From: Exiguobacterium acetylicum
GTDB taxonomy: Bacteria > Bacillota > Bacilli > Exiguobacteriales > Exiguobacteriaceae
NCBI RefSeq assembly: GCF_019890935.1
Contig: NZ_CP082333.1
Coordinates: 3,019,501-3,083,500, forward strand
Direction: 5' to 3'
DNA length: 64,000 bases
The notes below the pieces were generated by a model. That model had not been told where the DNA came from, did not search any database, and saw only the letters and a program-made list of their open reading frames with translations. This document shows, piece after piece, positions 1 through 8,971 of the stretch. Made by a program: the position numbers and the translations under genes. How positions within the stretch are numbered: the first letter of the stretch is position 1; every line of letters starts with the position of its first letter.

Positions 1-872
1 AATTACCGCTTGATACGATTTCATTGAATCTCGCACTCGTTCTCGGAACGGCTGGATTACCACATATCTTGATTCGTTTCTTTACTGTTAAGGATGCTCC
101 GACTGCTCGTAAATCCGTCGTATATGCGACATGGATCATCGGTGCTTTTTATATCTTGACGATTTTCCTCGGCTTTGGTGCCGCTGCTTTCGTCGGTTCT
201 GAAGATATCATTGCTGCCAATGCTGCTGGTAACATGGCGGCACCACTTCTCGCCCAAGCACTCGGTGGTGATTTACTCTTCGCGTTCGTTGCCGCGGTAG
301 CCTTTGCGACGATCCTCGCCGTTGTTGCGGGACTCGTCTTATCTGCAGCATCCGCCTTTGCCCATGACTTCTATAGTCATATTCTTCGCAAAGGACAAGC
401 AACGGAAAAAGAACAGATGACGGCAGCACGACTCGCTTCCATCGCCGTCGCCTTGATTTCGATGGTACTCGCATTGTTCGCACAAACGATGAACGTCGCG
501 TTCCTCGTTTCACTTGCCTTTGCTGTCGCGGCAAGTGCCAACTTGCCAGTCATTCTCTTGACGATCTTCTGGCGCCGTTTCAATACTGGCGGAGCTGTCA
601 CAGGTATGATCGTCGGGTTATTCTCTTCACTGATTCTCGTCGCACTCAGTCCAAACCTTTGGGCAGTCGACGGTTCAGCCTTGTTCGTCGGGGAAGCCCT
701 CTTCCCGCTGACGAATCCAGGAATCGTCTCCATCCCACTTGGCTTCCTCGGAGCCATCGTCGGGACATTGTTGACGAAATCGAACGAAGTTGCCGGTAAC
801 TTCGAGCGTATCTTAGTCAAGGCCAATACCGGTATCGATGCAGCCACGGAAGTCGCCGCATCAAAAGAATAA
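1..872 (+). CDS. actP: Acetate/cation symporter, C-terminal part (partial)
   Basis: The reading frame is open from the left edge to the stop at 870-872, so the gene starts outside the window. About 289 residues are visible. They match the C-terminal half of sodium:solute symporters of the ActP/YwcA type, which carry acetate or other short carboxylates inward with a cation. Recognisable features are the [12 protein letters not shown] stretch followed by ARKSV, the [13 protein letters not shown] helix with AFAHDFY after it, and the SANLPVILL helix. About seven hydrophobic helices are visible and the tail is short and polar. A strong terminator follows. Substrate assignment to acetate is by family resemblance only. 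Confidence 0.85.
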   Translation, partial: LPLDTISLNLALVLGTAGLPHILIRFFTVKDAPTARKSVVYATWIIGAFYILTIFLGFGAAAFVGSEDIIAANAAGNMAAPLLAQALGGDLLFAFVAAVAFATILAVVAGLVLSAASAFAHDFYSHILRKGQATEKEQMTAARLASIAVALISMVLALFAQTMNVAFLVSLAFAVAASANLPVILLTIFWRRFNTGGAVTGMIVGLFSSLILVALSPNLWAVDGSALFVGEALFPLTNPGIVSIPLGFLGAIVGTLLTKSNEVAGNFERILVKANTGIDAATEVAASKE

Positions 873-882
873 GTTCCCCTTA

Positions 883-913
883 ACGGCTCCTTCAACCCCC
901 TTGAAGGAGCCGT
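883..913 (+). terminator. Rho-independent terminator of the acetate symporter
   Basis: Perfect 13-bp stem (883-895 with 901-913, ACGGCTCCTTCAA arm) with a five-base C-rich loop, followed by CCCCTTTT. It lies 10 bp after the symporter stop. Confidence 0.85.
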
Positions 914-986
914 CCCCTTTTACATTCTTCTCATTCATTGCCATACTAAGTGAAGAATAGAGAAGAACAGGAAAGGAAGACTGTAC

Positions 987-1844
987 ATGGATCTCGCTTT
1001 TTATTATTTCTTAATCCTCGGATTTTTTATTGGAATCATCTCCGGCTTTTTCGGAATCGGTGGCGGTATCATCTTGACGCCCCTACTACTCATTTTAGGA
1101 TATGCTCCAAGCGTTGCGATCGCGACCAGTCTCATGTTGACTCTCGGATCAACCGTTTCAGGTACGCTCTCTCACTTACGTCTTAAAAATGTCGTCTGGC
1201 GCGATAGTCTTGTCGTCGGGGGTGTTGGAATCATCGGTTCGACGATCGCGACACCACTTGTCCTTCGTTTAGAGGAAGTCAACGGTGCTCATCTCGTCAT
1301 CTCGATCGTTTATATCGGACTCTTACTCTACTTCGCAAATAAGTTCTTACGCCCGAAAGCAACGACCGGTGAACAGACGGGTTGGAAAAATCGATATCTT
1401 GCCCTTGCCTTCACTGGTCTGTTCGCTGGATTCATCTCTTCGCTTCTCGGTGTCAGCGGTGGATTCATCATCACACCGTTACTCGTCGGGATTGTTGGCT
1501 ATGAGTTGAAACGTGCGGTTGGAACGAGTATTGCCTCCGCGTTACTGATCGTCTTATCGGGACTCGTCAACTATACGGTCGCGAGCACGAATATCGATAT
1601 CCTCGTCGGGATCATGCTGATCGTCGGCGCCTTGCTCGGAGCACCGATTGGCGCGAAACAGTTGACGCATTTCGAAAGTCCGTTCGTCAAAAAGTACCTC
1701 GGTATCTTCTATTTGACAGTTGCGGTCAGTGTCCTACTCGAAGTCATCGGCTGGAACGTCGCTTCACTCTCTGTCCTCGTTGCGCTTAGTTTGATTTTCT
1801 TACTGACGCTCCTCATCTACAGCCGTCGTCGAACGAATGGATGA
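987..1844 (+). CDS. TauE/SafE family sulfite exporter-like membrane protein
   Basis: A 285-residue polytopic membrane protein with the internally duplicated architecture of the TauE/SafE (DUF81) family. The glycine-rich motifs GFFGIGGGII near residue 25 and SLLGVSGGFI near residue 155 are equivalent positions of the two halves. Family members export sulfite, sulfoacetate or other small organosulfur anions; the substrate cannot be told from sequence. The ATG at 987 is chosen because GGAAAGGAAGA lies just upstream. It stands alone between two terminators. Confidence 0.85.
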   Translation: MDLAFYYFLILGFFIGIISGFFGIGGGIILTPLLLILGYAPSVAIATSLMLTLGSTVSGTLSHLRLKNVVWRDSLVVGGVGIIGSTIATPLVLRLEEVNGAHLVISIVYIGLLLYFANKFLRPKATTGEQTGWKNRYLALAFTGLFAGFISSLLGVSGGFIITPLLVGIVGYELKRAVGTSIASALLIVLSGLVNYTVASTNIDILVGIMLIVGALLGAPIGAKQLTHFESPFVKKYLGIFYLTVAVSVLLEVIGWNVASLSVLVALSLIFLLTLLIYSRRRTNG

Positions 1845-1857
1845 ATCGTCTCATCAG

Positions 1858-1895
1858 AAAAGCCGTGGTGCCTGTTGAAAGGCATCACGGCTTTT
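1858..1895. terminator. Terminator between convergent tauE-like and alsT-like genes
   Basis: Stem of 14-15 bp (1858-1871 with 1881-1895, AAAGCCGTGGTGCC arm, one G-T pair) flanked by A and T runs, so it can serve both converging genes. Confidence 0.8.
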
Positions 1896-1901
1896 GTTCG
1901 T

Positions 1902-3278
1902 TTAAGCGACTCGTTTATGACCCGTCCGTTCGTAGTTCCTCGTTTGTTCAATGACCAAGTGCGACAAGAACAACATTCCAATCAAGTTCGGAATCATCAT
2001 TAATCCATTTGCGATATCTGCGACCAGCCACAACGGTTCTAATTGCGCGACCGCACCATAACAGGCTGCGAGCGCAAAGAACACGCGGTATCCTTCGTTG
2101 AAGCGTGTCGTACCGCTCAAGTACTCCAAGCACTTCTCTCCATAGACATACCACCCAATGATTGTTGAATAACCGAAGAAGAAGACGGAGAAAGCGACCG
2201 TCCATTCTCCAAATGATCCAAGAACACTCGCAAAGGCGGTTGCTGTCAGTGCTGCCCCGGAAAGATTCGCATCATGCATCATACCTGAATGTAGTCCACC
2301 TGATGGATCCCAAAAACCTGTCGTCAGAAGGACGAGTGCCGTCATCGTACAGACGATCAAGGTTACGATGAAGGTACTCGTCATCGAAATCAATCCTTGT
2401 TCGACCGGACGCTCACTTTTTGCAGATCCAGCAATCAAGGCTGCCGTCCCAAGTCCTGCTTCGTTCGTGAAAATCCCCCGTGCTACACCGACTTGCATTG
2501 CCATCATGATTGATACACCGGTGAAGGCTCCCGCCGGCGCAAGCGGCTGGAAGGCGTACTCAAAGATTAAACCAAAGGCTGGTAGAATCTGATCTGCCTT
2601 CAATACTAAAAGGACACAAGCGGCACCGATATAGAGTAAGCTCATGATCGGAACGAAGATCGTCGAGATCGCACTGACGCGTTCGAGCCCACCACGAATC
2701 GATACATAGACCGCAATTGCGAGCAGAATGCCGAATACTAGCAGCGGCACACGAAACGATTGCTCAAGCACCGTTGCCATCGCATTCGCTTGCACCGTAT
2801 TCCCAACACCAAATGATGCGATCAAACCAAATACCGCAAACAGGATGGCGAGGAATTTAAATTTAGGTCCTAGTCCCTTTTCGATATAATACATCGGTCC
2901 ACTGACGGCTTCGCCGCGTTCGTTTCGACTTCTAAAGAGAATGGCAAGGAGGCTTTCTGCATATTTCGTCGCCATTCCAATTAAACCGATGACCCACATC
3001 CAAAAGACTGCGCCCGGTCCGCCCATCGTCAAGGCGACTGCGATCCCTGCGATGTTTCCGTTTCCGATCGTCGCCGCGAGGGACGTCATCAACATCTGAA
3101 AGCTACTGATTTCACCTTCACCTTGCCCTGATTTTTGAACAGATAATTGAAACGCTTGTTTTAAGCGCCGAAACTGAAGACCACGTAAGCGGATCGTAAA
3201 GTACACTCCTGTTCCTACCAACAACACCATACTCGGAATCCCCCAGACCCAAGCCGATATCAGACGTAATACTTCCAT
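1902..3278 (-). CDS. alsT: Sodium:alanine/glycine symporter (AGCS family)
   Basis: 458 residues with about ten membrane helices. The family signature is seen around residues 55-100: SSFQMLMTSLAATIGNGNIAGIAVAL followed by GGPGAVFWMWV, and later FTNEAGLGTAALIAGSA. AGCS proteins take up alanine or glycine with Na+ or H+. The ATG at 3278 has GAGAGGAT about 9 bp upstream. It diverges from the PucR-type regulator and lies two genes from alanine dehydrogenase, so uptake of alanine for catabolism is the natural reading. AlsT/GlnT-type members can also carry glutamine, so substrate is inferred from context. Confidence 0.85.
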   Translation of the reverse strand: MEVLRLISAWVWGIPSMVLLVGTGVYFTIRLRGLQFRRLKQAFQLSVQKSGQGEGEISSFQMLMTSLAATIGNGNIAGIAVALTMGGPGAVFWMWVIGLIGMATKYAESLLAILFRSRNERGEAVSGPMYYIEKGLGPKFKFLAILFAVFGLIASFGVGNTVQANAMATVLEQSFRVPLLVFGILLAIAVYVSIRGGLERVSAISTIFVPIMSLLYIGAACVLLVLKADQILPAFGLIFEYAFQPLAPAGAFTGVSIMMAMQVGVARGIFTNEAGLGTAALIAGSAKSERPVEQGLISMTSTFIVTLIVCTMTALVLLTTGFWDPSGGLHSGMMHDANLSGAALTATAFASVLGSFGEWTVAFSVFFFGYSTIIGWYVYGEKCLEYLSGTTRFNEGYRVFFALAACYGAVAQLEPLWLVADIANGLMMIPNLIGMLFLSHLVIEQTRNYERTGHKRVA

Positions 3279-3357
3279 GCCATTTCATCCTCTCTCTCTT
3301 TTCCGAGGCTTACCGTAGCATGTAGTTGTGTTTTCTTACAATACAAAAGAATACTTT

Positions 3358-3386
3358 TTGTGATTTTACACAATAGAAGATATACT
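3358..3386 (+). promoter_or_regulatory. adeR promoter with overlapping TTGTG-N6-CACAA palindrome
   Basis: TTGTGA (3358-3363) and TATACT (3381-3386) are separated by 17 bp, a good sigma-A promoter for the PucR gene. The -35 box is part of the palindrome TTGTG-ATTTTA-CACAA (3358-3373). The same palindrome with one base change recurs at 4635-4650 upstream of ald. Binding by the AdeR-like protein is inferred; the overlap with its own -35 would fit autorepression. Confidence 0.6.
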
Positions 3387-3422
3387 AAAACTATCGAGTG
3401 AAAGAGAAAGAAGGGAAATCCC

Positions 3423-4640
3423 ATGTTAGAAGCTTCATATCATTCCTTAGACGACTTAGCGGAAGCGATCGGTATTGCCTTGAATGCCCCGATTACGATT
3501 GAAGATCGCAATCACCGCCTTCTTGCGTATAGTACGCATACAGCTGATACCGACCCTGCCCGTGTCGCAACGATCATTGGTCGCCGGGTACCGGAATCGG
3601 TCATCGACCAACTCTGGAAAGATGAAGTCATCCAGAGCCTTGCTACACAAGATGATCCACTCATTATTTCTGCACGCACGGATGTCGGACTGAATGACCG
3701 TGTCGCCATTGCGATCAAGCAAGATTCAGAAATTCTCGGCTATATTTGGTCGATTGCCCGAAGCACGCCGTTTACTTCTTCGGAACTAGCGGACTTAAAG
3801 AAAGGAGCTCTACTTGCTCAACGTCAGTTACTGGCGATCGACATGCAGAAAAAACGGAAGGAAGAGCAGACGGAACAGTTCTTCTTCGAGTTATTACATG
3901 AAGAACTATCCGAGTCGGAGATTCTGAAGATGTTCTCTAAACTCCATGTCGCACCACCTGGCATCAGTCGCTTGACGGTCATTCGTTTTTCAGAGGCAAT
4001 CACACCGCGTCTCGCCGATCGCCTGCGCTATTTATTGACGATTCAGCAGACGGTCCGTCCGTTACTTTATGCATATGATGAGACGGATTTTATCTTGTGG
4101 ATCAGCACAAACGATCGCGACGCAGAACAAGAACGTCTGCAGTTCGACGCCTTCATCCAGTCGTTTCGACAATTACTCGCGGAGCGGTTCGATTATACGA
4201 ACTTCGTCGCAGCAAGTAGTGAAGTCTTCACCGGCGTCCAAGCGATTCCCGAGCGCTATGAAGAAGCGGGCATCGTCTTGCGTTTGAAAGACGCCTTTCC
4301 ATTTGAGTTGAAGAACGTGACCCGTTACGAACGCCTCGGCCTATTTCAGCTCTTACCGATTTTCTCAGAACGTTTGCGACGGCGGACGGTTCGCTTGGAA
4401 GAAATCGAACGGTTGCGTGCTTACGATGTGAAACATGCCTCCTCCTTATGTGAGACGTTAGAATGGTTCCTTCATTATGATGGGAACGTCAAACAAGTCG
4501 CTTCCCATCTCCATGTCCATCCGAATACGATCCTCTATCGGATGCGACGAATCGAAGAGGAAGCGGGCATTCGAATGGAATCTTTACCTGAACGCTCTTT
4601 ACTTTATTTGTATCTAAAAGCAGACCGATATCCTTTGTGA
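3423..4640 (+). CDS. adeR: PucR/CdaR family regulator, probable activator of ald (AdeR-like)
   Basis: 405 residues. The N-terminal ~150 residues form a ligand-sensing domain, a middle GGDEF-like region carries no GGDEF signature, and the C-terminal PucR-type helix-turn-helix spans about residues 345-395 ([20 protein letters not shown] then [12 protein letters not shown]). In Bacillus subtilis the PucR-type AdeR activates ald in response to alanine. Here the gene sits between a divergent alanine symporter and ald, the same functional context. ATG at 3423 has AAGGGAAA just upstream. Its stop codon lies inside the left arm of its own terminator. The AdeR identity rests on context plus family. 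Confidence 0.8.
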   Translation: MLEASYHSLDDLAEAIGIALNAPITIEDRNHRLLAYSTHTADTDPARVATIIGRRVPESVIDQLWKDEVIQSLATQDDPLIISARTDVGLNDRVAIAIKQDSEILGYIWSIARSTPFTSSELADLKKGALLAQRQLLAIDMQKKRKEEQTEQFFFELLHEELSESEILKMFSKLHVAPPGISRLTVIRFSEAITPRLADRLRYLLTIQQTVRPLLYAYDETDFILWISTNDRDAEQERLQFDAFIQSFRQLLAERFDYTNFVAASSEVFTGVQAIPERYEEAGIVLRLKDAFPFELKNVTRYERLGLFQLLPIFSERLRRRTVRLEEIERLRAYDVKHASSLCETLEWFLHYDGNVKQVASHLHVHPNTILYRMRRIEEEAGIRMESLPERSLLYLYLKADRYPL

Positions 4641-4661
4641 TTTTCCACAAAGGATATCGGT
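4624..4661 (+). terminator. adeR terminator carrying an AdeR-type palindrome at its tip
   Basis: A perfect 16-bp stem (4624-4639 with 4646-4661) with a six-base loop, followed by TATTTTT. The adeR stop codon (4638-4640) is inside the left arm. The apical part, TTGTG-ATTTTC-CACAA (4635-4650), matches the adeR promoter palindrome at 3358-3373 in 15 of 16 positions, so the same DNA may be an operator for ald about 70 bp upstream of its likely start of transcription. Confidence 0.8.
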
Positions 4662-4704
4662 TATTTTTGAAAACGCCGATAAAGTGGAACGCTTTCATTT
4701 CTCG

Positions 4705-4710
4705 TATACT
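4705..4710 (+). promoter_or_regulatory. Probable ald -10 box
   Basis: TATACT lies 52 bp before the ald start codon. No good -35 box is seen at the right distance (AAGTGG region), which fits a promoter that needs an activator. Confidence 0.4.
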
Positions 4711-4761
4711 GAAGATGAAGAGAAATTGATTTGTTTATTTGCGAAAGGGGATCGCGTTCAC

Positions 4762-5886
4762 ATGATCATTGGAGTATTAAAGGAAATCAAAAACAACGAA
4801 AACCGTGTTGCATTAACACCTGCCGGGGTAGCAGCGTTACATGCACAAGGACATCGTGTCATCATTGAATCAATGGCAGGTATGGGGAGTGGCTTCACGA
4901 ACGAAGAGTACGTTAAAGCAGGTGCTGAAATCATCGCGACTGCTGCTGAAGTCTGGGCAACAGCCGAACTCGCTCTAAAAGTTAAAGAGCCGATCGCTTC
5001 AGAGTACCAATACTTCCGTCCGGATCTAACATTGTTCACGTATCTTCACCTAGCAGCTGAGCCAGAATTGACACGTGCACTCGTTGATTCGAACATCACA
5101 GCAATCGCTTATGAGACGGTTGAGAAGAACCGCACACTTCCATTGTTAACACCAATGAGTGAAGTCGCAGGACGTATGGCATCGCAAATCGGTGCACAGT
5201 TCTTAGAAAAACCACATGGTGGTATGGGCATCCTGCTTGCAGGTGTTCCTGGGGTTCGTCGTGGAAAAGTCACAGTCATCGGCGGTGGTGTCGTCGGAAC
5301 GAACGCTGCGAAACTCGCAGTTGGTCTCGGTGCGGATGTCACGATCATCGATGTCAGCCCAGAACGCCTTCGTCAGCTCGATGATATCTTCGGTAACTCG
5401 ATCAACACATTGATCTCCAACCCGTACACGATTGCTGAAGCGGTCGCTGAGAGTGATCTCGTCATCGGTGCCGTCTTGATTCCAGGTGCAAAAGCACCGA
5501 AACTCGTCACTGCCGATATGGTCAAACGCATGAAGCCGGGCGCTGTCATCGTTGACGTTGCCATCGACCAAGGTGGTATCTTCGAGACGGTCGACCGTAT
5601 CTCGACGCATGATGACCCAACATATGAAAAATTCGGTGTCGTTCATTACGCAGTCGCGAACATGCCAGGTGCTGTTCCACGTACGTCTACACTAGCATTG
5701 ACGAACGCAACGCTTCCGTATGTCCTTGAGCTCGCGAACAAAGGCACACACCGTGCGCTTGCTGAAAACGATGCTCTTGAAAAAGGATTGAATGTCGCGC
5801 AAGGATTCGTCACGTACGAAGCGGTCGCACGCGATCTCGGATACACGTACAAATCCGTTGAAGATGTGCTTCACCTACACGCATAA
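4762..5886 (+). CDS. ald: Alanine dehydrogenase
   Basis: 374 residues, the usual length for this hexameric enzyme that oxidises L-alanine to pyruvate and ammonia with NAD+. It starts [23 protein letters not shown] 4762 is preferred over upstream in-frame starts because AAAGGGG lies 11 bp before it and the family begins here. The catalytic lysine region KVKEP and the histidine in TYLHLAAE are present, and the NAD-binding loop [11 protein letters not shown] is near residue 175. Together with the adjacent symporter and PucR regulator it forms an alanine utilisation unit. It ends at a strong terminator. Confidence 0.97.
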   Translation: MIIGVLKEIKNNENRVALTPAGVAALHAQGHRVIIESMAGMGSGFTNEEYVKAGAEIIATAAEVWATAELALKVKEPIASEYQYFRPDLTLFTYLHLAAEPELTRALVDSNITAIAYETVEKNRTLPLLTPMSEVAGRMASQIGAQFLEKPHGGMGILLAGVPGVRRGKVTVIGGGVVGTNAAKLAVGLGADVTIIDVSPERLRQLDDIFGNSINTLISNPYTIAEAVAESDLVIGAVLIPGAKAPKLVTADMVKRMKPGAVIVDVAIDQGGIFETVDRISTHDDPTYEKFGVVHYAVANMPGAVPRTSTLALTNATLPYVLELANKGTHRALAENDALEKGLNVAQGFVTYEAVARDLGYTYKSVEDVLHLHA

Positions 5887-5898
5887 TCTTGAAAGTAG

Positions 5899-5939
5899 AA
5901 ATAGTCGATGATTCCTTTTTGAGGAACCATCGACTATTT
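5899..5939 (+). terminator. ald terminator
   Basis: Stem of about 18 bp (AAATAGTCGATG arm at 5899, one mismatch) with right arm ending at 5939, followed by TTTTTTA. Confidence 0.85.
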
Positions 5940-5950
5940 TTTATTGCTTC

Positions 5951-5979
5951 TTGAGGCAACACTCGGCTTGTCATATGAT
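5951..5979 (+). promoter_or_regulatory. Promoter of the TPR-like gene
   Basis: TTGAGG (5951-5956), 17-bp spacer, TATGAT (5974-5979), about 50 bp before the start at 6028. Confidence 0.5.
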
Positions 5980-6027
5980 GAGAAACGAAGACTTATGATT
6001 TTGAACTAGTAGAGGGGATCTCATTAC

Positions 6028-6888
6028 ATGACACAAACCATAACCGCCCATTCTCATGAACTTCAGAGCCACGTCGCTGAAGTCGCGTTACTCGAAGCAC
6101 TGACATCCGATACAGAAGAGAGCGTACGTATTGCCGCAACTGAGCGCTTACGTGTTCTTGTCCCATCTCATCCATTGCTCAACATTGCTACAGCTCATTC
6201 CCTTTACTTCAAGAACGAACACACTCAAGCGCGCCGGCTGATCGAGGAGACACATCAGCAACTCGGTGAGCATGTGCACGGATACATACTCCTCGGTATC
6301 ATCAGTGAAGATGAAGGATATATGCACGAAGCAGAACAGTTTTTCCTTTCAGCCATCACACGGTTCCCTGAAGAGCCAGCAGGACATCGTTTCCTTGCCG
6401 TCCATTACAATCATCGTCAATTTTATGGGGAGTCAGCTGTTCATGCGTTTACATATTTAAAGAAGGTTGGCGCATCTGGAATCGATACGCTGATGGCCAT
6501 TGATTCCATCCAACAATTAGACGGTCATTCGATCGACACGTTGGAAGCACTCTATGCATTAATCCTTGGCGTATCTCATCTCGACAAAACCACCGTCTTT
6601 CATGCGACAGCTTCTGTCAATCAAAGCATTCAATATGAGAAGCTGCATGCTACATTGCGCGAAGACAGCGACGAGACCCTCTACGCTAAGCTCGATGAAT
6701 ACCTTTCCAACATGCTCGAACATGGCTTGTTCGCAGCTGTTTATGACGATTCCGAAGAAAAGATCTATCGCCATGTCTTTCAGGATATGTGTCGGGATAT
6801 GACCATTCGTCATGCAGGTTGGCGTGCGTACCCGGATTATATTCGATTACGCTTTCTCTATTTCAAACAATTGTTGTTACGCGACTGA
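6028..6888 (+). CDS. TPR-like helical repeat protein, function unknown
   Basis: 286 residues, no signal peptide or membrane helix. The first half has tetratricopeptide-like pairs of helices, for example LNIATAHSLYFKNEHTQARR (about residues 52-71), then HGYILLGIISEDEGYMHEAEQ, then GHRFLAVHYNHRQFYGES. The C-terminal half is helical and lacks a recognised motif. Such proteins are usually scaffolds or peptide-binding regulators. ATG 6028 follows AGAGGGGAT. It has its own promoter, and its end converges on the next gene with only 3 bp between. Confidence 0.6.
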   Translation: MTQTITAHSHELQSHVAEVALLEALTSDTEESVRIAATERLRVLVPSHPLLNIATAHSLYFKNEHTQARRLIEETHQQLGEHVHGYILLGIISEDEGYMHEAEQFFLSAITRFPEEPAGHRFLAVHYNHRQFYGESAVHAFTYLKKVGASGIDTLMAIDSIQQLDGHSIDTLEALYALILGVSHLDKTTVFHATASVNQSIQYEKLHATLREDSDETLYAKLDEYLSNMLEHGLFAAVYDDSEEKIYRHVFQDMCRDMTIRHAGWRAYPDYIRLRFLYFKQLLLRD

Positions 6889-6891
6889 ACG

Positions 6892-7539
6892 TTAAAAAGC
6901 AAACGCGACGAGTGCCGCGATCGTCCATGGCAAGATCAAGTTGTCGAGATCGCGATATGAGATGGCTTCGATCAAGGCTGCGATGTTCGCAAGCAAAAAG
7001 CCATAACTGACAGCGAGCCAAACCGGTTGTCCATAAAACAAGAACGTCACGGTCAACACGAGGAATGACGCCAAAAATAGGGCGATACTTCCTTCAAAGG
7101 ATCGTTTTGTCTCACCACGGACGTAAAACGTCTTTCCGTAGCGTTTTCCGACGAGAGCCGCGAGACCGTCGCCCCAAGCAAGCACCATGCTTCCCGCAAC
7201 AAGCGCCATCGGTTGTCGTTCGAAGAAGAACAGGACGAGTCCTGCTAGAGCGAGTGGATAATAGACCGTTCCGTAAGAAGGACGATCGACGTCGTGCATC
7301 TGACCGATTCCTTTTCGTAGTGTCACTAGATTCACGACAGCAAAGAATAACAACGGTACGATCGCAACGTACCAGTGATCCAGCCAGAGCAGCGCAAGAA
7401 ATACCCAGTGACCGACAGCAATATGAATCCATTTCCGAACCGTCTCGGGAGAAAAACCGAAACGGCGTCCAATGACTTCCAGGATGACGAGAACTAGCCC
7501 GACGATTCCAATCGTGCCAAGAGCAGCTATCCATTCCAT
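6892..7539 (-). CDS. Diacylglycerol/polyprenol kinase family membrane protein (Sec59/VTE5-like)
   Basis: 215 residues with about six membrane helices. The conserved stretch AWGDGLAALVGKRYGKT (about residues 120-136) followed by KRSFEGS is the CTP-binding signature of the Sec59/phytol kinase/CDP-diglyceride synthase-like group, which phosphorylates membrane prenols or lipids using CTP. The EVIGRRFGFSPETVRKWIHI segment near residue 25 is also typical. ATG 7539 is chosen over 7545 because the GGGGG ribosome site is 7 bp away rather than 1. Substrate unknown. Confidence 0.7.
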   Translation of the reverse strand: MEWIAALGTIGIVGLVLVILEVIGRRFGFSPETVRKWIHIAVGHWVFLALLWLDHWYVAIVPLLFFAVVNLVTLRKGIGQMHDVDRPSYGTVYYPLALAGLVLFFFERQPMALVAGSMVLAWGDGLAALVGKRYGKTFYVRGETKRSFEGSIALFLASFLVLTVTFLFYGQPVWLAVSYGFLLANIAALIEAISYRDLDNLILPWTIAALVAFAF

Positions 7540-7605
7540 CGTCATTCCCCCTTTCTTTCCTATTATTGTACGTTGTTTCAGTTGCCATTTGCCCTATTGA
7601 ACCTT

Positions 7606-7629
7606 CATTTGATAACATAAGGTCAAATG
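7606..7629. promoter_or_regulatory. Inverted repeat CATTTGA-N10-TCAAATG
   Basis: Perfect 7-bp arms separated by 10 bp in the intergenic space just upstream of the DUF1836 gene. It may be an operator; no factor can be named. Confidence 0.3.
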
Positions 7630-7654
7630 ACGTCCTAGAGAGGAAGTTTTGGAA

Positions 7655-8278
7655 ATGTATGATGCTCAAGCAGTCCAAACATTATCAAGTTGTCTGCAAC
7701 GCTTGAACGAAGGAAAAGGAATCGAACCCCTCGTCGCAACGGAAGGCACAGAATTGCCGAAGGTCATCAATCGCTTGAAGCAATTCGATCCATTAAAAAA
7801 TGGTCTATCTATCAATGAAATCGTTCATTTGGCAAATGCCCTGATCGGCGAACATATGTCAGCGACGACGATCCAGAACTGGACGAAACGTGAAGTCCGG
7901 GACATCATCGGCGTACCGCATCGCGGAAAGAAGTACTCGATCAATCAAGCTTCGATCATCTATCTACTGGATGATTTGAAACACCTCTTCTCGTTAGAAG
8001 AAACACGAGAACTGCTGACGATCGTCTTCAAGAATCCGAATATTGATGAGGATGATTTAATCAGTCCGCTTAATTTTTATCTCGTCTACACGCAACACGC
8101 AGAAACAAGTGGTCCAATCGAATTGACGGAGAAGCGTCTCAGACGCTCGCTCGAGCGTATTAACGCTTACCGCCCTGAAACTGTCCACGTTCTCCAACTG
8201 TGTCTCTATGCCCGTCGTGTATCGCATTTGACACACGAAGCGAAACAACGCCTCCATCATGTTCTGCAAACGACATGA
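7655..8278 (+). CDS. DUF1836 family protein, MerR-like DNA-binding regulator
   Basis: 207 residues matching DUF1836 proteins common in Bacillales. The region LSINEIVHLANALIGEHMSA (about 50-70) with TIQNWTKREVRDIIG resembles the winged helix of MerR-type regulators, with a RGKKYSINQ wing. No ligand-binding domain is recognised. ATG 7655 lies 8 bp after AGGAAG; the TTG at 7649 is too close. Likely a small transcription factor; target unknown. Confidence 0.7.
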   Translation: MYDAQAVQTLSSCLQRLNEGKGIEPLVATEGTELPKVINRLKQFDPLKNGLSINEIVHLANALIGEHMSATTIQNWTKREVRDIIGVPHRGKKYSINQASIIYLLDDLKHLFSLEETRELLTIVFKNPNIDEDDLISPLNFYLVYTQHAETSGPIELTEKRLRRSLERINAYRPETVHVLQLCLYARRVSHLTHEAKQRLHHVLQTT

Positions 8279-8281
8279 TGA

Positions 8282-8320
8282 AAAAAAGATGCCATCCATG
8301 TCATGGAAGGCATCTTTTTT
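8282..8320. terminator. Bidirectional terminator between DUF1836 and tubby-like genes
   Basis: Long stem with A and T runs on both sides (AAAAAAGATGCC arm, one internal A-A mismatch), usable by both converging genes. Confidence 0.85.
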
Positions 8321-8323
8321 TAT

Positions 8324-8800
8324 TTAGACGGCTGTCAGTGATTTATAGTGGACGTTGTTCGTCAGACTTTTCAAGACAGAGAGTAGTTCGTACATCGAGA
8401 GTTTGTCCGCATCCTTGACGAGACGGTACTCATCACCGTCTTGCAACAATTCCGCAACGACTTCTCCAGCGGCACTCCGTACGGAGAATTTTCCTTTTGT
8501 CAGGTCGAAGGAAATCGTGAACGTACCACGCTCATACACGTTATACTCACATTTCTTCGAGAAGAGCGAAAACTTCTCACGCATTTGACCTACCTCTTGT
8601 CCATCATGGTTCATCACGACCCACTTCTTACATGTCGGAATGAACTTACCAAACGCTACCCCTCTACCTTCACCATTCATTACTTGAACACGACCATTCT
8701 CGTCGTGTTGAACCGCACCAATCATTTGGTGCGCTTCATCATAAATCGCGGCATGACCTTGCGAAAAAACGCAACCCTGCACATAGACAACTTTGCGCAA
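8324..8800 (-). CDS. Tubby/LURP-one-related (LOR) family protein
   Basis: 158 residues. The alternating beta pattern with IYDEAHQMIGAVQ, NHDGQEVGQMREK, YNVYERGTFTISFD and SVRSAAGEVVAEL is that of the LURP-one/tubby C-terminal fold, a 12-stranded barrel found in phospholipid-binding and scramblase-like proteins. The role in Bacillales is not settled. A TTG start at 8800 is chosen because AGAGGAGA lies 7-8 bp upstream; longer versions would include the ribosome site. No signal peptide. Confidence 0.6.
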   Translation of the reverse strand: MRKVVYVQGCVFSQGHAAIYDEAHQMIGAVQHDENGRVQVMNGEGRGVAFGKFIPTCKKWVVMNHDGQEVGQMREKFSLFSKKCEYNVYERGTFTISFDLTKGKFSVRSAAGEVVAELLQDGDEYRLVKDADKLSMYELLSVLKSLTNNVHYKSLTAV

Positions 8801-8971
8801 CAGAAATTCTCCTCTCACTGCTAAAACGTGCTGGTTTTTCGTCCCCAGTTTATTTAGACATCCTGTATAGTTTAACTTTCTTTATCTGTATGATATTTCG
8901 TTAACGAAAATGATTATTGCACCGTTTCTCCAAATTGACAACCCCCTTTTGTCGACAATCATTCGACATGT

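Noticed and set aside
5203-5646. 147-codon open frame antisense to ald
   Set aside because: Lies wholly within a strongly conserved gene, has no ribosome site and no family resemblance; a shadow of codon bias.
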